The position numbers and the translations under genes are program-made. From the NCBI GenBank assembly GCA_029946065.1, contig JAQSDU010000015.1:62001-126000 (forward strand): 64,000 bases of DNA, given 5' to 3'. Source of the DNA: Flavobacterium sp. (GTDB lineage: Bacteria > Bacteroidota > Bacteroidia > Flavobacteriales > Flavobacteriaceae). Below the pieces are notes generated by a model. The model had not been told where the DNA came from, did no database searches, and saw nothing but the letters and a program-made list of their open reading frames with translations. Below, piece by piece: positions 1 through 8,993 of the stretch. Positions within the stretch are counted from its first letter, which is position 1. Each line of letters starts with the position of its first letter.

Positions 1-1881
1 ACACCTTCCACAGATACGATGGAATTTATCGAATTGAAATCGACCACCGCTAATTTTTCACTAAACGGATATGTGCTTGTGTTTTTCAACGGCACTACAA
101 ATGGGGATTCAAATCTTAGTTATCTTGCGATAGATCTTGACGGTTATACTACAGACATCAACGGACTTTTGTTACTAGGGAACCCAAATGTTACGCCTTC
201 GCCATCGATTACTATTGGCGTAGGAATTATTCAAAATGGTCCGGATGCCGTTGCTATTTATTCAGGAAATGCATTAGATTTTCCAAACAACACTGCGGGA
301 TCTACAACAAATTTAATAGATGCGCTTGCTTATTCCAATAGCAACTCCATACAGCCGACGGCTTTAATGACCGCATTAAATCAAACAGTATCAGTAAATG
401 AAAATGCGGGATCAACGGCGGCAACAAAATCTATTCAACGCAAAAATGATGGTACTTATGAAGTGAAACTTCCGACTCCTGGAGCTAATAATGACGGAAC
501 CGGAATAGTAATAGATGGAATTACAGCATCTGTTTCGCCATCTACTCTTATTGAAGGCACTTCTTTCACGGTAACTTTCACAGCCCAATCGGCGGTGTCA
601 AGTGATGTAACGTTTACTTTCGAATTGCAAAATGATACTTTTACGGCCTCAGATTATTCGGGTACACTTTCTGCTGTAATTCCGGCAGGAAGTACTATCG
701 GATCAACGACTTTGTTTTTTACAGACGATACTATTGACGAGGGAGATGAGAACATGAAGCTAGTTATCGGCGCTGTCCCATCCAATTTTGTCAAGTTAAA
801 TGATAATATAACATATAGGGTTCATGACAATGACTATGTGATAAAGCCATGGGGAACACCAATAAATCCAACCTACGGATTATGTGTTAGTACAGTTCCT
901 ATAGGCTATTACGCCACTCTTGAAGGCAAATCAGGAGCGGTATTGAAACAAGCAATTCAGGATATTATTGCCAATCCGGCAGTTGTCAGAGAACAAAATT
1001 ATGGCGATATTGTTGATATATTAAAAGAAGCCGACCAAAATCCGAATAACGGAAGTCAAGTATGGTTGATGTATGTGGAGCAACCACGTTCAAAAATCGA
1101 TTTCCAAACCGGTACAAGTGGCGCAGCGGGATTTTGGAACCGCGAGCATATCTATTGTCAGTCGAGAGGTGGTTTTACTGATGGCACATCAAGTAACGCC
1201 AATGGTATTGATGTATGGGATACTACGGATGCCAATGATATTATGGCAGGTCATGCCGATGGACACCATTTACGGGCGGAAGACAGTCCGGAAAACTCAT
1301 TGCGAAGCGAGAGAAATTACGGCGTTGACTATAATGGCCCAGCAGGCAATCTGGGTAGTTGGCATGGAGATGTCGCGCGTGCGGTCTTTTATATGTGCGT
1401 GCGTTACAACGGACTTAATGTCATAAACGGCAATCCATCACAAGATCCCGATGGTTATATTGGAGATTTGGCTACGCTTTTGCAATGGAATGTAGCCGAT
1501 CCTTCCGATGATTTTGAAATGAACCACAATAATATAGTTTATAATTGGCAAAAAAACCGCAATCCGTTTGTTGATTTTCCAAATCTTGCCGATTACATTT
1601 GGGGGACTCATGCGGGCGAAGCTTGGTTTTCGACACTTTCGGTACCGCAAAATGAGGTTTCAAAAATTGGTTTGTTTCCCAATCCGACAAAAGACGAGTT
1701 TACAGTTTCTGGCATCAACCACGGGCATATCGAAGTGTATAGCATGACTGGACAGAAAGTTTTTGAAACTGATTTTTCGAATAGCACTTCCGTGAAAATA
1801 AATATCACCAGCGGTATTTATACTGCTAAAATAACATCTGATGATAAGCAATCGTTTGTGAAGAAATTGGTTATAAAATAG
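1..1881 (+). CDS. T9SS-exported endonuclease I family nuclease with lamin-tail and Calx-beta domains (5' end outside window)
   Basis: The frame is open from base 1, so the N-terminus and any signal peptide lie outside the window. Counting residues from the ATG at 19: about 1-140 resemble a lamin-tail domain, about 165-275 a Calx-beta domain (ends VHDND), and about 290-540 an endonuclease I (EndA/NucM) domain with NREHIYCQS around His377, DGHHLRAED and a late SWHGDVARA helix. The last ~70 residues are a T9SS type A sorting domain (LFPNPTKDEF to KKLVIK). Family knowledge: these are secreted, metal-dependent nucleases of the beta-beta-alpha-metal type that degrade DNA or RNA outside the cell. 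I infer export through T9SS and either attachment to the cell surface or release. A strong terminator follows. The domain calls are firm; the substrate is inferred. Confidence 0.88.
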   Translation, partial: TPSTDTMEFIELKSTTANFSLNGYVLVFFNGTTNGDSNLSYLAIDLDGYTTDINGLLLLGNPNVTPSPSITIGVGIIQNGPDAVAIYSGNALDFPNNTAGSTTNLIDALAYSNSNSIQPTALMTALNQTVSVNENAGSTAATKSIQRKNDGTYEVKLPTPGANNDGTGIVIDGITASVSPSTLIEGTSFTVTFTAQSAVSSDVTFTFELQNDTFTASDYSGTLSAVIPAGSTIGSTTLFFTDDTIDEGDENMKLVIGAVPSNFVKLNDNITYRVHDNDYVIKPWGTPINPTYGLCVSTVPIGYYATLEGKSGAVLKQAIQDIIANPAVVREQNYGDIVDILKEADQNPNNGSQVWLMYVEQPRSKIDFQTGTSGAAGFWNREHIYCQSRGGFTDGTSSNANGIDVWDTTDANDIMAGHADGHHLRAEDSPENSLRSERNYGVDYNGPAGNLGSWHGDVARAVFYMCVRYNGLNVINGNPSQDPDGYIGDLATLLQWNVADPSDDFEMNHNNIVYNWQKNRNPFVDFPNLADYIWGTHAGEAWFSTLSVPQNEVSKIGLFPNPTKDEFTVSGINHGHIEVYSMTGQKVFETDFSNSTSVKINITSGIYTAKITSDDKQSFVKKLVIK

Positions 1882-1896
1882 TTTTACAAATAAGAT

Positions 1897-1934
1897 AAAA
1901 AAGCCGGAGAGAAATTTTTCTTTCCGGCTTTTTT
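1897..1934 (+). terminator. Rho-independent terminator after the endonuclease gene
   Basis: An A-run, a GCCGG/CCGGC-centred stem with one mismatch, and a T-run start 16 bp after the stop codon. The A-run before the stem means it could also stop transcription arriving from the convergent ClC gene. Confidence 0.8.
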
Positions 1935-1947
1935 ATTTTTAACAAGT

Positions 1948-2038
1948 CACTCGACTGCGCTCGGCGTGATGACTATCGTTAATAAAGACTGGATTTTCAG
2001 TTAAGGCTGTACCGTGAAGTTTGGCGCAGTCGAGGCGT
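1948..2038. repeat. Imperfect inverted repeat between convergent genes
   Basis: CGACTGCGC near 1952 pairs with GCGCAGTCG near 2024, with further weak homology around them. The wording (CACTCGACTGCGCTCGG) resembles the dispersed intergenic repeats common in Flavobacteriia. No gene is seen in this gap. Confidence 0.45.
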
Positions 2039-2052
2039 AATCAATGCTATGA

Positions 2053-3837
2053 TCAATCAATCGTCATCGATTTTAACTTCGTTCGATACGCTTCAAGTGC
2101 TAATGCCTTCGAAATGAAACCATAATATTTTCCATTTTTAATAACAGGCAGAAACGCCATCTTTGTAGCTTCGAACTTATTCATAACGGTTTCCATTGTG
2201 TCAATTGGCGAAATAATCGCTTTCGGTTCCATCATGACTTCCTTTACCGAAGTATATTTTACCTTAAAATTACTAAAGATAATTTCGCGAATGTCATTAA
2301 AATGCACAATGCCTTTCAATTCCTTTTCCTTATCCACAACAGCAAAAATCACTTGGTTGGAATGGGAAATCAAATCGACCAATTTTTCCAGATTTTCTTC
2401 AGGCGTAATCGTCAGATAATCGGTCTGTATGATCTTTTCGATGTCAATCGTAGTAAGGATATTTGCGTCTTTATTGCTAGTAAATGCGTGTCCTTTTTTG
2501 GCAAGGCTTTTAACGTCTAAGGAATGTTTTTCAAATCGTTTAGAAACCGCAAAGCTGATGGAAGATACAATCATCAGCGGAATCATTAGCCTATAACCAC
2601 CAGTAATTTCGGCTATTAGGAAAATCGCTGTCAGTGGCGCATGAAAAATACCACTCAGAATTCCAGCCATTCCAACCATCGTAAAATTGCTTACTGGCAA
2701 ATTTGTAATGCCGGCAATATTGAGTAATTTTGAAAAGAAAAACCCTACATAAGACCCTAAAAATAGGGAAGGAGCGAAGTTACCACCGTTTCCGCCGCTG
2801 CCCAATGTGATGCCAGTTGCAAAAGCTTTCAGCAAAACCGTTAATCCCACAAAAGCCAAAAGCATCCAATTATTGTCGCGGAAATCGCGAAACAAAGTAT
2901 TTTCTAGTAATTGCCCCGGATCGCTTTCTGATAGCGTTTTGATGCTTTCATATCCCTCGCCAAAAAGTGATGGAAATATGAAAATAATGACTGCTAGCAG
3001 GCTTGCTCCAAAAATGGCTTTCCGGTAGGGACTTAACTTCATTCTTGCAAAAAAGTGCTCCGTTTTCTGGAACCTTCTCGAATAATAAACAGCGACAAAT
3101 CCGGTAAGCAAGCCTAATATGACATAAAACGGAATGTTGTGATAATCGAAAGTCTGTTGTTGTTTGAACGACAATAATATTGTTTCATCAAGCACAATTT
3201 GCGAAATTAAAGCGCCTGTCGCTGCGGCTATCATAATAGGCGTAAATGCTGAAATACTCACATCGACCAACAATACTTCTATTGCGAACAAAACACCTGC
3301 AATCGGTGCGTTAAAAGCGGCGGCAATTCCTGCGGCGACACCACATCCTATTAAAAGCGTCCGGTTTTTATAACTCAATTTATAACGCTGCGCATAATTG
3401 GATCCGAATGCTGCTCCGGTAATCACAATCGGACTTTCTAAACCTGCAGATCCGCCAAGACCAACGGTTAGTGAACTCGTTATGATTTGTGCATACATCT
3501 GTTTTTTTGGAATGATACTCGCTTTTTTCGCAACAGCGTATAAAATCTGCGAAGTGCCTTTTTCAATGGTACCGCCAAGAATTTTCTTTACAACCAAGAC
3601 CGTCAGTAAAATACCTATAATGGGCAATATACTGTTGATAAAACTCAGTTTTAAAATACCATTGATGTAGGTAGCGAACGAAAAAACCGAGTGCGCAAAA
3701 GACTTTAATACAATCACGGCAAAAGCCGCAGAGATGCCCACAAGTACACTTGATAAAAAGATAAATTGCTTATCCGATACCCGGTTTTGCGCCCAAACGA
3801 GGACGTTTTCCAATCTGCGAAGGTATTTTCTAACCAT
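2053..3837 (-). CDS. ClC-family chloride channel/transporter with C-terminal CBS pair
   Basis: A 594-residue integral membrane protein of the voltage-gated ClC family. The first ~430 residues carry the ClC helices and selectivity motifs: GGSAGLESP, which contains the gating glutamate of the GxEGP signature, and GNGGNFAPS, matching GxFxP. About 455-590 form two CBS domains (starting at DYLTITPEE and VKEVMMEPK), which in this family bind adenine nucleotides and modulate transport. The motif FAIEV has Val where ClC-ec1 has the proton glutamate E203. True channels share this Val, although some exchangers also lack the Glu. It sits in the inner membrane and moves chloride or a similar anion. It is monocistronic, with a TAACTTTG box upstream on the minus strand. 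Confidence 0.92.
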   Translation of the reverse strand: MVRKYLRRLENVLVWAQNRVSDKQFIFLSSVLVGISAAFAVIVLKSFAHSVFSFATYINGILKLSFINSILPIIGILLTVLVVKKILGGTIEKGTSQILYAVAKKASIIPKKQMYAQIITSSLTVGLGGSAGLESPIVITGAAFGSNYAQRYKLSYKNRTLLIGCGVAAGIAAAFNAPIAGVLFAIEVLLVDVSISAFTPIMIAAATGALISQIVLDETILLSFKQQQTFDYHNIPFYVILGLLTGFVAVYYSRRFQKTEHFFARMKLSPYRKAIFGASLLAVIIFIFPSLFGEGYESIKTLSESDPGQLLENTLFRDFRDNNWMLLAFVGLTVLLKAFATGITLGSGGNGGNFAPSLFLGSYVGFFFSKLLNIAGITNLPVSNFTMVGMAGILSGIFHAPLTAIFLIAEITGGYRLMIPLMIVSSISFAVSKRFEKHSLDVKSLAKKGHAFTSNKDANILTTIDIEKIIQTDYLTITPEENLEKLVDLISHSNQVIFAVVDKEKELKGIVHFNDIREIIFSNFKVKYTSVKEVMMEPKAIISPIDTMETVMNKFEATKMAFLPVIKNGKYYGFISKALALEAYRTKLKSMTID

Positions 3838-3857
3838 TACTCTTGTGACGTTTTTTA

Positions 3858-3865
3858 CAAAGTTA
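3858..3865 (-). promoter_or_regulatory. Candidate -7 box for the ClC gene
   Basis: The minus strand reads TAACTTTG, matching the Bacteroidota TAnnTTTG consensus, 20 bp upstream of the ATG. No TTG at ideal spacing was seen. Confidence 0.45.
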
Positions 3866-4091
3866 CACTTTTCAATTGCATGATTTTCTTAAACAAAACT
3901 AAAGCTTTAGCAAAACAAAGAATTTTTACCACTAAGTAACAGGTTTTAATCTAAATTTTAAAACTTAAAAAAGAAATGAAAGCCATTGTTTTTTTTAGAA
4001 TTAAGATGTCAACGTTATGATTATAAATGGCTTAATGGTTCAAAAATGTACTACTGTATATGTCAATTTTTGCATTGCTGCCCATCCAAAA

Positions 4092-5771
4092 TTAAAAACC
4101 AACAGCTTTGTCATCTCCACGTTTATCCGCACCGCCTTCGAGTTTGCCGTCGGGAAGTACAAGAATCGCATCTACTTTTCCTATAATAGGTAATTCTTGT
4201 GTCGAGATTTTATAACCTTTTTTAGTTAACGCTTCTTTTGTCGCATCTTGAAATCCGTTTTTTTCAAAATTAACTACATCCGGAAGCCATTGGTGGTGGA
4301 ACCGAGGTGCATTTACAGCTTCTTGCATGCCCATTTTATATTCGTAAACATTGAGAATCGTTTGTAAAACAGAAGTGATAATGGTTGATCCTCCTGGCGT
4401 TCCCAAAACCATCAGTAATTTCCCGTTCTTTTCCACGATTGTTGGCGTCATCGAACTTAACATTCGTTTTTGTGGTGCGATACTATTAGCTTCGGCACCG
4501 ACCAATCCATAAGAATTTGGTATTCCTGGTTTGGCACTGAAATCGTCCATTTCGTTGTTGAAAAAAAAGCCTAATTCATTAGAATATAATTTGGAGCCGT
4601 AGGCACCATTTAAGGTAGTGGTTACCGAAACGGCATTGCCTTCCGCATCAACAATCGAATAATGTGTGGTTTCGTTGCTTTCGGAAATCGTGATCGTACC
4701 CTGGGAAACTGATGATGAAAGTGTCGCTTTTTCCAAATCAAAAGTATTCATTCTTTTTAGAAGGTAATCGCTTTTAAGTAATTGTTTTTCAGGAATTTTT
4801 ATAAAATCAGGATCGCCTAAAAAATAATTTCTGTCGGCATAAGCGCGGCGTTCGGCCTCTGTAATTACCTGAATACTTTTGACGCTGTTGTGCCCGAATT
4901 GCGCTAAAGGATAAGGCGCAACCATCGTCATGATTTGTGCCAAAGTTATTCCTCCGCTTGACGGCGGCGACATCGAAATTATATTTAAATCTTTATACTG
5001 AAAAGCAATTGGTTTGCGCCATTTCGCTTTATATTTTGCCAAATCTTTTATGGTAATAATGCCGCCTTTGGTTTTTAGAAACGCCACCAATTTTTTCGCT
5101 GTTTCACCTTTATAAAATTCCTTTTTGCCATTTTTCATGATGCGTTTCAGTGTGGCAGCCAAAGCCGGATATTGTATGGTGTCGCCAACTTTATAATTTT
5201 GTTCGTAAATCGTTTGACTACCACTAATTTGAACAATTAACTTGCTGTTGCGTTGTAGCTGTACTAGTTGGTTTTCGGTAATTATTACGCCTTTTTCTGC
5301 CAATTCGATTGCGGGTTGCATCAATACTGCAATCGGGAGTTTTCCATATTTTTCGTGTACAGCAAAAATTCCGGCAATTGTTCCGGGAACGCCAACAGCT
5401 AATGCGCCATCTGTACTTAAATTGGGAATTACGTTGCCTTTTTTATCGATATACATATCTTTTTCGGCTGCCAATGGCGCTTTTTCACGATAATCCAAGG
5501 CACCAATTTCGCCATTCGCTTTGCGGAAAACCATAAATCCACCACCGCCTATGTTTCCTGCATAAGGATAGGCAACAGCCAATGCTAGTTCTGTAGCAAA
5601 CATTGCATCGAAAGCATTTCCGCCTTTTTTGAGGATGTCAACACCGATTTTTGACGCTTCTTCACGTGCCGAAACAACCATGCCTTTTTCCGCGATTAAC
5701 CCGGTTTGTGCGTGCGTTTTATTTGCGAAAAATAAAAATATTACACAAAAAATAAAGAATGTTTTCGTCAT
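4092..5771 (-). CDS. ggt: Gamma-glutamyltransferase (gamma-glutamyltranspeptidase)
   Basis: The 559-residue precursor starts with a signal peptide (MTKTFFIFCVIFLFFANKTHA), indicating export to the periplasm. It covers the whole Ntn-hydrolase fold. The autocleavage site and catalytic nucleophile is Thr368 in ETTHYSIVD, with the downstream small-subunit motifs GSKLYSNELGFFFNNEMDDF and GTPGGSTI. The enzyme cleaves gamma-glutamyl bonds of glutathione and transfers the glutamyl group to water or amino acids, feeding periplasmic glutathione use. It is the second gene of a two-gene minus-strand unit: its ATG overlaps the TGA of the upstream ACP phosphodiesterase-like gene (ATGA), suggesting coupled translation. 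About 250 bp after its stop are gene-free on both strands before the ClC promoter. Confidence 0.95.
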   Translation of the reverse strand: MTKTFFIFCVIFLFFANKTHAQTGLIAEKGMVVSAREEASKIGVDILKKGGNAFDAMFATELALAVAYPYAGNIGGGGFMVFRKANGEIGALDYREKAPLAAEKDMYIDKKGNVIPNLSTDGALAVGVPGTIAGIFAVHEKYGKLPIAVLMQPAIELAEKGVIITENQLVQLQRNSKLIVQISGSQTIYEQNYKVGDTIQYPALAATLKRIMKNGKKEFYKGETAKKLVAFLKTKGGIITIKDLAKYKAKWRKPIAFQYKDLNIISMSPPSSGGITLAQIMTMVAPYPLAQFGHNSVKSIQVITEAERRAYADRNYFLGDPDFIKIPEKQLLKSDYLLKRMNTFDLEKATLSSSVSQGTITISESNETTHYSIVDAEGNAVSVTTTLNGAYGSKLYSNELGFFFNNEMDDFSAKPGIPNSYGLVGAEANSIAPQKRMLSSMTPTIVEKNGKLLMVLGTPGGSTIITSVLQTILNVYEYKMGMQEAVNAPRFHHQWLPDVVNFEKNGFQDATKEALTKKGYKISTQELPIIGKVDAILVLPDGKLEGGADKRGDDKAVGF

Positions 5772-6352
5772 AACACATTCAATTTTTCGGAAACAAAATG
5801 CCGCAAATCTTCAAAGAAAACGGTAAATTCTGTTTCGAATGTGGTATAATGTAATTTTAATTCTTCTCCCGAAAAACGCATTTGTGATTGGTTAGAAGTC
5901 CTGCTGTCCATTTGCGTGAGAATCCTTTCAATACCTTCGACTGTTTGGTAGCTCAACAACCAGTTGTGTTTGATCATGTAAGGCATCATGCCTTTGGTTT
6001 TTTCGGTCAGCCAATCGTGATTTTCAGTTAGTGATTTGTAAAACCTATCGGTGAAATCTGCTAGTTTTTCATCGGAATAGCGTACCCAGTTTTTGGCTAG
6101 AAAATGGTCATAATAAACATCTACAATCACGCCGGCATAATGGTGATAGCGTTCGTGCAGTTTTTTAGTACTTTCACGAAAAATAGGATGCGCATCGGTA
6201 AAAGTATCGATTTCACGGTGCAGCAAAATGCCTTTTTGTGTGTCTTTTGGGAAAATTTCAAGGTGCTTGCCGCGAATGCCGTCCGCCATAAAATTCCCAA
6301 TCTTAATCAGATCATTGTTACCGGAAAGATAGATGTGGGCTAGGAAATTCAT
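5768..6352 (-). CDS. Acyl carrier protein phosphodiesterase family (AcpH/DUF479)
   Basis: A 194-residue soluble protein. It opens with MNFLAHIYLSGNN and GNFMADGIRGK and contains GILLHREIDTFTDAHP and DVYYDHFLAKNW, the His/Asp-rich pattern of the AcpH family, which has an HD-like metal site. E. coli AcpH removes the 4'-phosphopantetheine arm from acyl carrier protein; in Bacteroidota the role has rarely been tested, so the exact substrate is inferred. The gene overlaps ggt by 4 bp and precedes it, so the two are probably co-transcribed, although no shared pathway is evident. It diverges from glmM across a gap filled by an unusual CTGAGT inverted array. Confidence 0.85.
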   Translation of the reverse strand: MNFLAHIYLSGNNDLIKIGNFMADGIRGKHLEIFPKDTQKGILLHREIDTFTDAHPIFRESTKKLHERYHHYAGVIVDVYYDHFLAKNWVRYSDEKLADFTDRFYKSLTENHDWLTEKTKGMMPYMIKHNWLLSYQTVEGIERILTQMDSRTSNQSQMRFSGEELKLHYTTFETEFTVFFEDLRHFVSEKLNVL

Positions 6353-6366
6353 AGTTTTTCAATAGT

Positions 6367-6499
6367 GCCTGAGTAGCTGAGTGTCTGAGTTACTGAGTCA
6401 GTTATATCCGTAAATATATGAAAAGTTAGCAATCTTCACAATTACATTTGTCACGATAAAAAAACTCAGGTACTCAGGCACTCAGTTACTCAGCAACTC
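6367..6499. repeat. Inverted array of 8-bp CTGAGT units
   Basis: The left arm (6367-6401) has four tandem 8-mers of the form CTGAGTNN. The right arm (6463-6499) has four tandem ACTCAGNN units, the reverse complement. About 60 bp of AT-rich spacer lie between, with a possible TACATTTG box at 6443-6450. The arms could fold into a long cruciform or RNA hairpin, or form a multi-site operator for the divergent acpH-like and glmM genes. Confidence 0.8.
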
Positions 6500-6500
6500 T

Positions 6501-6508
6501 TATATTTG
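6501..6508 (+). promoter_or_regulatory. Candidate -7 box (TATATTTG) for glmM
   Basis: A perfect TAnnTTTG match 21 bp before the chosen ATG at 6530. It includes the TTG at 6506 that otherwise opens the longest frame, which argues that the TTG is promoter sequence and not a start codon. Confidence 0.55.
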
Positions 6509-6529
6509 CAGACATTAAAACCGAAACAA

Positions 6530-7918
6530 ATGACACTCATAAAATCTATATCAGGAATCCGCGGTACAATTGGCGGAAAAGTTGGCGATAATCTCACGCC
6601 TCTTGACGCAGTAAAATTCGCAGCGGCTTATGGGACTTTTTTGAAAAATAGTTCCAATAAAGACAAATTGACGGTTGTAATCGGTCGTGATGCCAGGATT
6701 TCTGGACCAATGATCCAAAATTTGGTAGTCAATACGCTTGTGGGATTGGGTATTAACGTAATTGATCTGGATTTGTCCACGACGCCAACGGTTGAAGTTG
6801 CCGTTCCGCTTGAAAAAGCCGATGGTGGTATTATTTTGACTGCTTCTCACAATCCAAAACAATGGAATGCGTTGAAATTGCTCAACGAAAAAGGCGAATT
6901 TTTAAGCGGTGCCGATGGTGCTAAAATACTTGAAATTGCCGAAAGTGAAGCTTTTGATTTTTCTGAAGTGGATCATTTGGGTGAAATTACTGCCAATGAT
7001 GCTTATATGGACATTCATATTGACGAGGTTTTGAATTTGCCTTTGGTTGATGCGGAAGCTGTAAAAGCCGCTAAATTCAAGGTTGTGGTTGACGGCGTAA
7101 ATTCTTCAGGCGGTATCATTATCCCGAAATTATTAGAATTGATGGGTGTTGAGGTCGTAAAATTATATTGCGAACCTAATGGTCATTTTCCACATAATCC
7201 AGAACCGTTAAAGGAACATCTCACCGATATTTCAGAATTGGTCGTAAAAGAAAAAGCCGATTTAGGCGTGGTTGTCGATCCAGATGTAGACCGCTTGGCT
7301 TTCATCAGCGAAGACGGCGAAATGTTTGGCGAAGAATATACATTGGTGGCTGTAGCCGATTATGTTTTAAGTAAAACGCCAGGCAATACGGTATCCAATA
7401 TGTCATCATCAAGAGCTTTGCGCGATGTTACAAATGCACACAACGGCAGTTACGAAGCCAGTGCGGTAGGCGAGGTGAACGTTGTAGAATTGATGAAGAA
7501 AAACAACGCTGTAATTGGCGGTGAAGGCAACGGCGGCATCATTTATCCGGAATTGCATTACGGTCGGGACAGTTTGGTTGGCGTAGCTTTGTTCTTGACG
7601 CATTTGGCTAATAAAAAAATGAAGGTATCTGAATTAAGAGCTTCGTATCCCGAATATTTCATGAGCAAAAATAAAATCGAATTGACACCACAGATTGATG
7701 TTGATGCGATTCTGGAAGCGATGACGAACAAGTATTCAAACGAAAATATTACCACAATTGATGGCGTAAAGATTGATTTTGCTGACAATTGGGTACATTT
7801 GAGAAAATCAAATACGGAGCCCATTATCCGTATTTATACAGAAGCCGCATCGCAAAAAATAGCGGATGATTTGGCTTTGAGGATTATAGATGAAATAAAA
7901 ATAATTGCAGGAATTTAA
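6530..7918 (+). CDS. glmM: Phosphoglucosamine mutase (phosphohexomutase family)
   Basis: A 462-residue alpha-D-phosphohexomutase. The catalytic phosphoserine is Ser106 in TASHNPKQWNALK, the metal loop is D250-P-D252-V-D254-R, and a late RKSNTEPIIRIY segment binds the phosphate. It interconverts glucosamine-6-phosphate and glucosamine-1-phosphate, leading to UDP-GlcNAc for peptidoglycan and lipopolysaccharide. In Bacteroidota this clade is usually named GlmM, although phosphomannomutase or phosphoglucomutase activity cannot be ruled out by eye. The start is set at 6530, where family homology begins (MTLIKSISGIRGT). The small membrane protein gene follows after 21 bp and is probably co-transcribed. 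Confidence 0.9.
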   Translation: MTLIKSISGIRGTIGGKVGDNLTPLDAVKFAAAYGTFLKNSSNKDKLTVVIGRDARISGPMIQNLVVNTLVGLGINVIDLDLSTTPTVEVAVPLEKADGGIILTASHNPKQWNALKLLNEKGEFLSGADGAKILEIAESEAFDFSEVDHLGEITANDAYMDIHIDEVLNLPLVDAEAVKAAKFKVVVDGVNSSGGIIIPKLLELMGVEVVKLYCEPNGHFPHNPEPLKEHLTDISELVVKEKADLGVVVDPDVDRLAFISEDGEMFGEEYTLVAVADYVLSKTPGNTVSNMSSSRALRDVTNAHNGSYEASAVGEVNVVELMKKNNAVIGGEGNGGIIYPELHYGRDSLVGVALFLTHLANKKMKVSELRASYPEYFMSKNKIELTPQIDVDAILEAMTNKYSNENITTIDGVKIDFADNWVHLRKSNTEPIIRIYTEAASQKIADDLALRIIDEIKIIAGI

Positions 7919-7939
7919 AAACCAACTAAAAACCATACA

Positions 7940-8257
7940 ATGGAAAAAAGAGAATTACCCAATGCCACAGCGGTATTAGTTTTAGGAATTATATCAATAC
8001 CAACGAGTTTTTGCTATGGCATCATAGGAATTGTTTTGGGTATTATTACATTAGTTTTATCCAATCGCGACCTAAAAAGATACCGTGAAGAACCAGAACT
8101 TTATACTGGATTACAAAACCTCAATGCCGGAAGAATTTGTGGTATTATAGGACTTAGCATTGGCTCTTTGTTTTTCATTATTTTTCTGATCTATTTTATT
8201 TTTGTAGGGACTTTGTTGTTTTCGGCCCTTGGTGCAGGAGCTGCTGCGGCACATTAA
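7940..8257 (+). CDS. Small DUF4190-like membrane protein
   Basis: A 105-residue protein with a short polar N-terminus, two hydrophobic segments (about 12-38 and 70-97), and the intervening loop NRDLKRYREEPELYTGLQNLNAGRICG. This pattern matches the Flavobacteriaceae CCC-motif/DUF4190 membrane proteins, whose function is unknown. It lies 21 bp after glmM on the same strand and so probably shares its transcript. The C-terminus is a short Ala/Gly tail. The membrane topology is clear; no function is proposed. Confidence 0.7.
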   Translation: MEKRELPNATAVLVLGIISIPTSFCYGIIGIVLGIITLVLSNRDLKRYREEPELYTGLQNLNAGRICGIIGLSIGSLFFIIFLIYFIFVGTLLFSALGAGAAAAH

Positions 8258-8268
8258 TAAGTTTTTCG

Positions 8269-8871
8269 TTATCCGATTATCGTCCGAAAGGTAAGATTAA
8301 TGCGAGGTTGTCTTACCTTTTTGCTTTTTGGCAATTGGTGTGCCCAATGGGTTTGTGTTTCGTCTTTCATAAGCAACAAACTGCCAGGATCCAGCAAAAT
8401 AGATACGGTTGCTTTGGTCGTTTTGTGTTTAAATGAAAACTTGCGCGCTGCGCCAAGGCTCAATGAAGCGATAATTGGATTTTTACCCAACGGCGACTCA
8501 TTATCGCTATGCCAAGTCATACCTTCATCGCCATCGTGATAGAGGTTTAGTAAACACGAATTAAAAGCGGTTCCGCTATTATTTTCTACTATTTTTTTTA
8601 GTGCTAATAATTCAGGACTCCAAAGATGGGCTTGCTTTGTGGTGTTCGAATAGGTGTAACGGTAATTGGTATCGCCATACCATGCGACTTTTCTTTTGGT
8701 GACGATACGCTTACCGAAAATAATTACTTCATCATTCTTAAAATTGTCGTCTTGGATCAATTTTTCGAAATAATATTGTGCTTCCGCAGCTTTTAAAACC
8801 GTACCGTGATAAAAGGCAGTGCCATCATAAGGCAGGATATTGCGTTCGATTTCGGGATTGAATAAGTCCAT
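8269..8871 (-). CDS. AlkB-family 2-oxoglutarate/Fe(II) dioxygenase
   Basis: A 200-residue enzyme with the iron ligands His121-x-Asp123 in TWHSDNE and distal His178 in THWAHQLPK. The 2-oxoglutarate-binding RINLTFR (Arg190 to Arg196) lies at the C-terminus. The family removes alkyl groups oxidatively from damaged bases in DNA or RNA, here in the cytoplasm. The longest frame starts at a TTG at 8925, but that TTG fits the -33 element of a promoter whose -7 box is at 8902-8895. I therefore place the start at the ATG at 8871, which gives the typical family opening MDLFNPEIERNILPYDG. The gene is convergent with the DUF4190-like gene, with an 11-bp gap. Confidence in the family is high; the preferred lesion is unknown. 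Confidence 0.9.
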   Translation of the reverse strand: MDLFNPEIERNILPYDGTAFYHGTVLKAAEAQYYFEKLIQDDNFKNDEVIIFGKRIVTKRKVAWYGDTNYRYTYSNTTKQAHLWSPELLALKKIVENNSGTAFNSCLLNLYHDGDEGMTWHSDNESPLGKNPIIASLSLGAARKFSFKHKTTKATVSILLDPGSLLLMKDETQTHWAHQLPKSKKVRQPRINLTFRTIIG

Positions 8872-8894
8872 TTTTGAAGGTATAGCTTTTATAT

Positions 8895-8925
8895 CAAATG
8901 TAATAGATAAACCATCAAACTGCAA
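8895..8925 (-). promoter_or_regulatory. Promoter of the AlkB-family gene (TTG-N20-TACATTTG)
   Basis: On the minus strand, TTG at 8925-8923 is followed after 20 bp by TACATTTG at 8902-8895, matching the Bacteroidota -33/-7 consensus. The ATG lies 23 bp downstream at 8871. This decides the start codon. Confidence 0.7.
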
Positions 8926-8993
8926 AATTTTACGAATAGTTTAATAAATTCCGATTTTGCGGTTTAAATTCCTAAATACCAATCAAAAAATAT

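Noticed and set aside
6506..6529. TTG start for glmM, and similar TTG starts at 8925, 11413, 30371, 32461, 37237 and 41317
   Set aside because: Internal ATGs fit family starts better at all of them. At 6506, 8925, 11413 and 37237 the TTG is itself part of a -7 or -33 promoter element.
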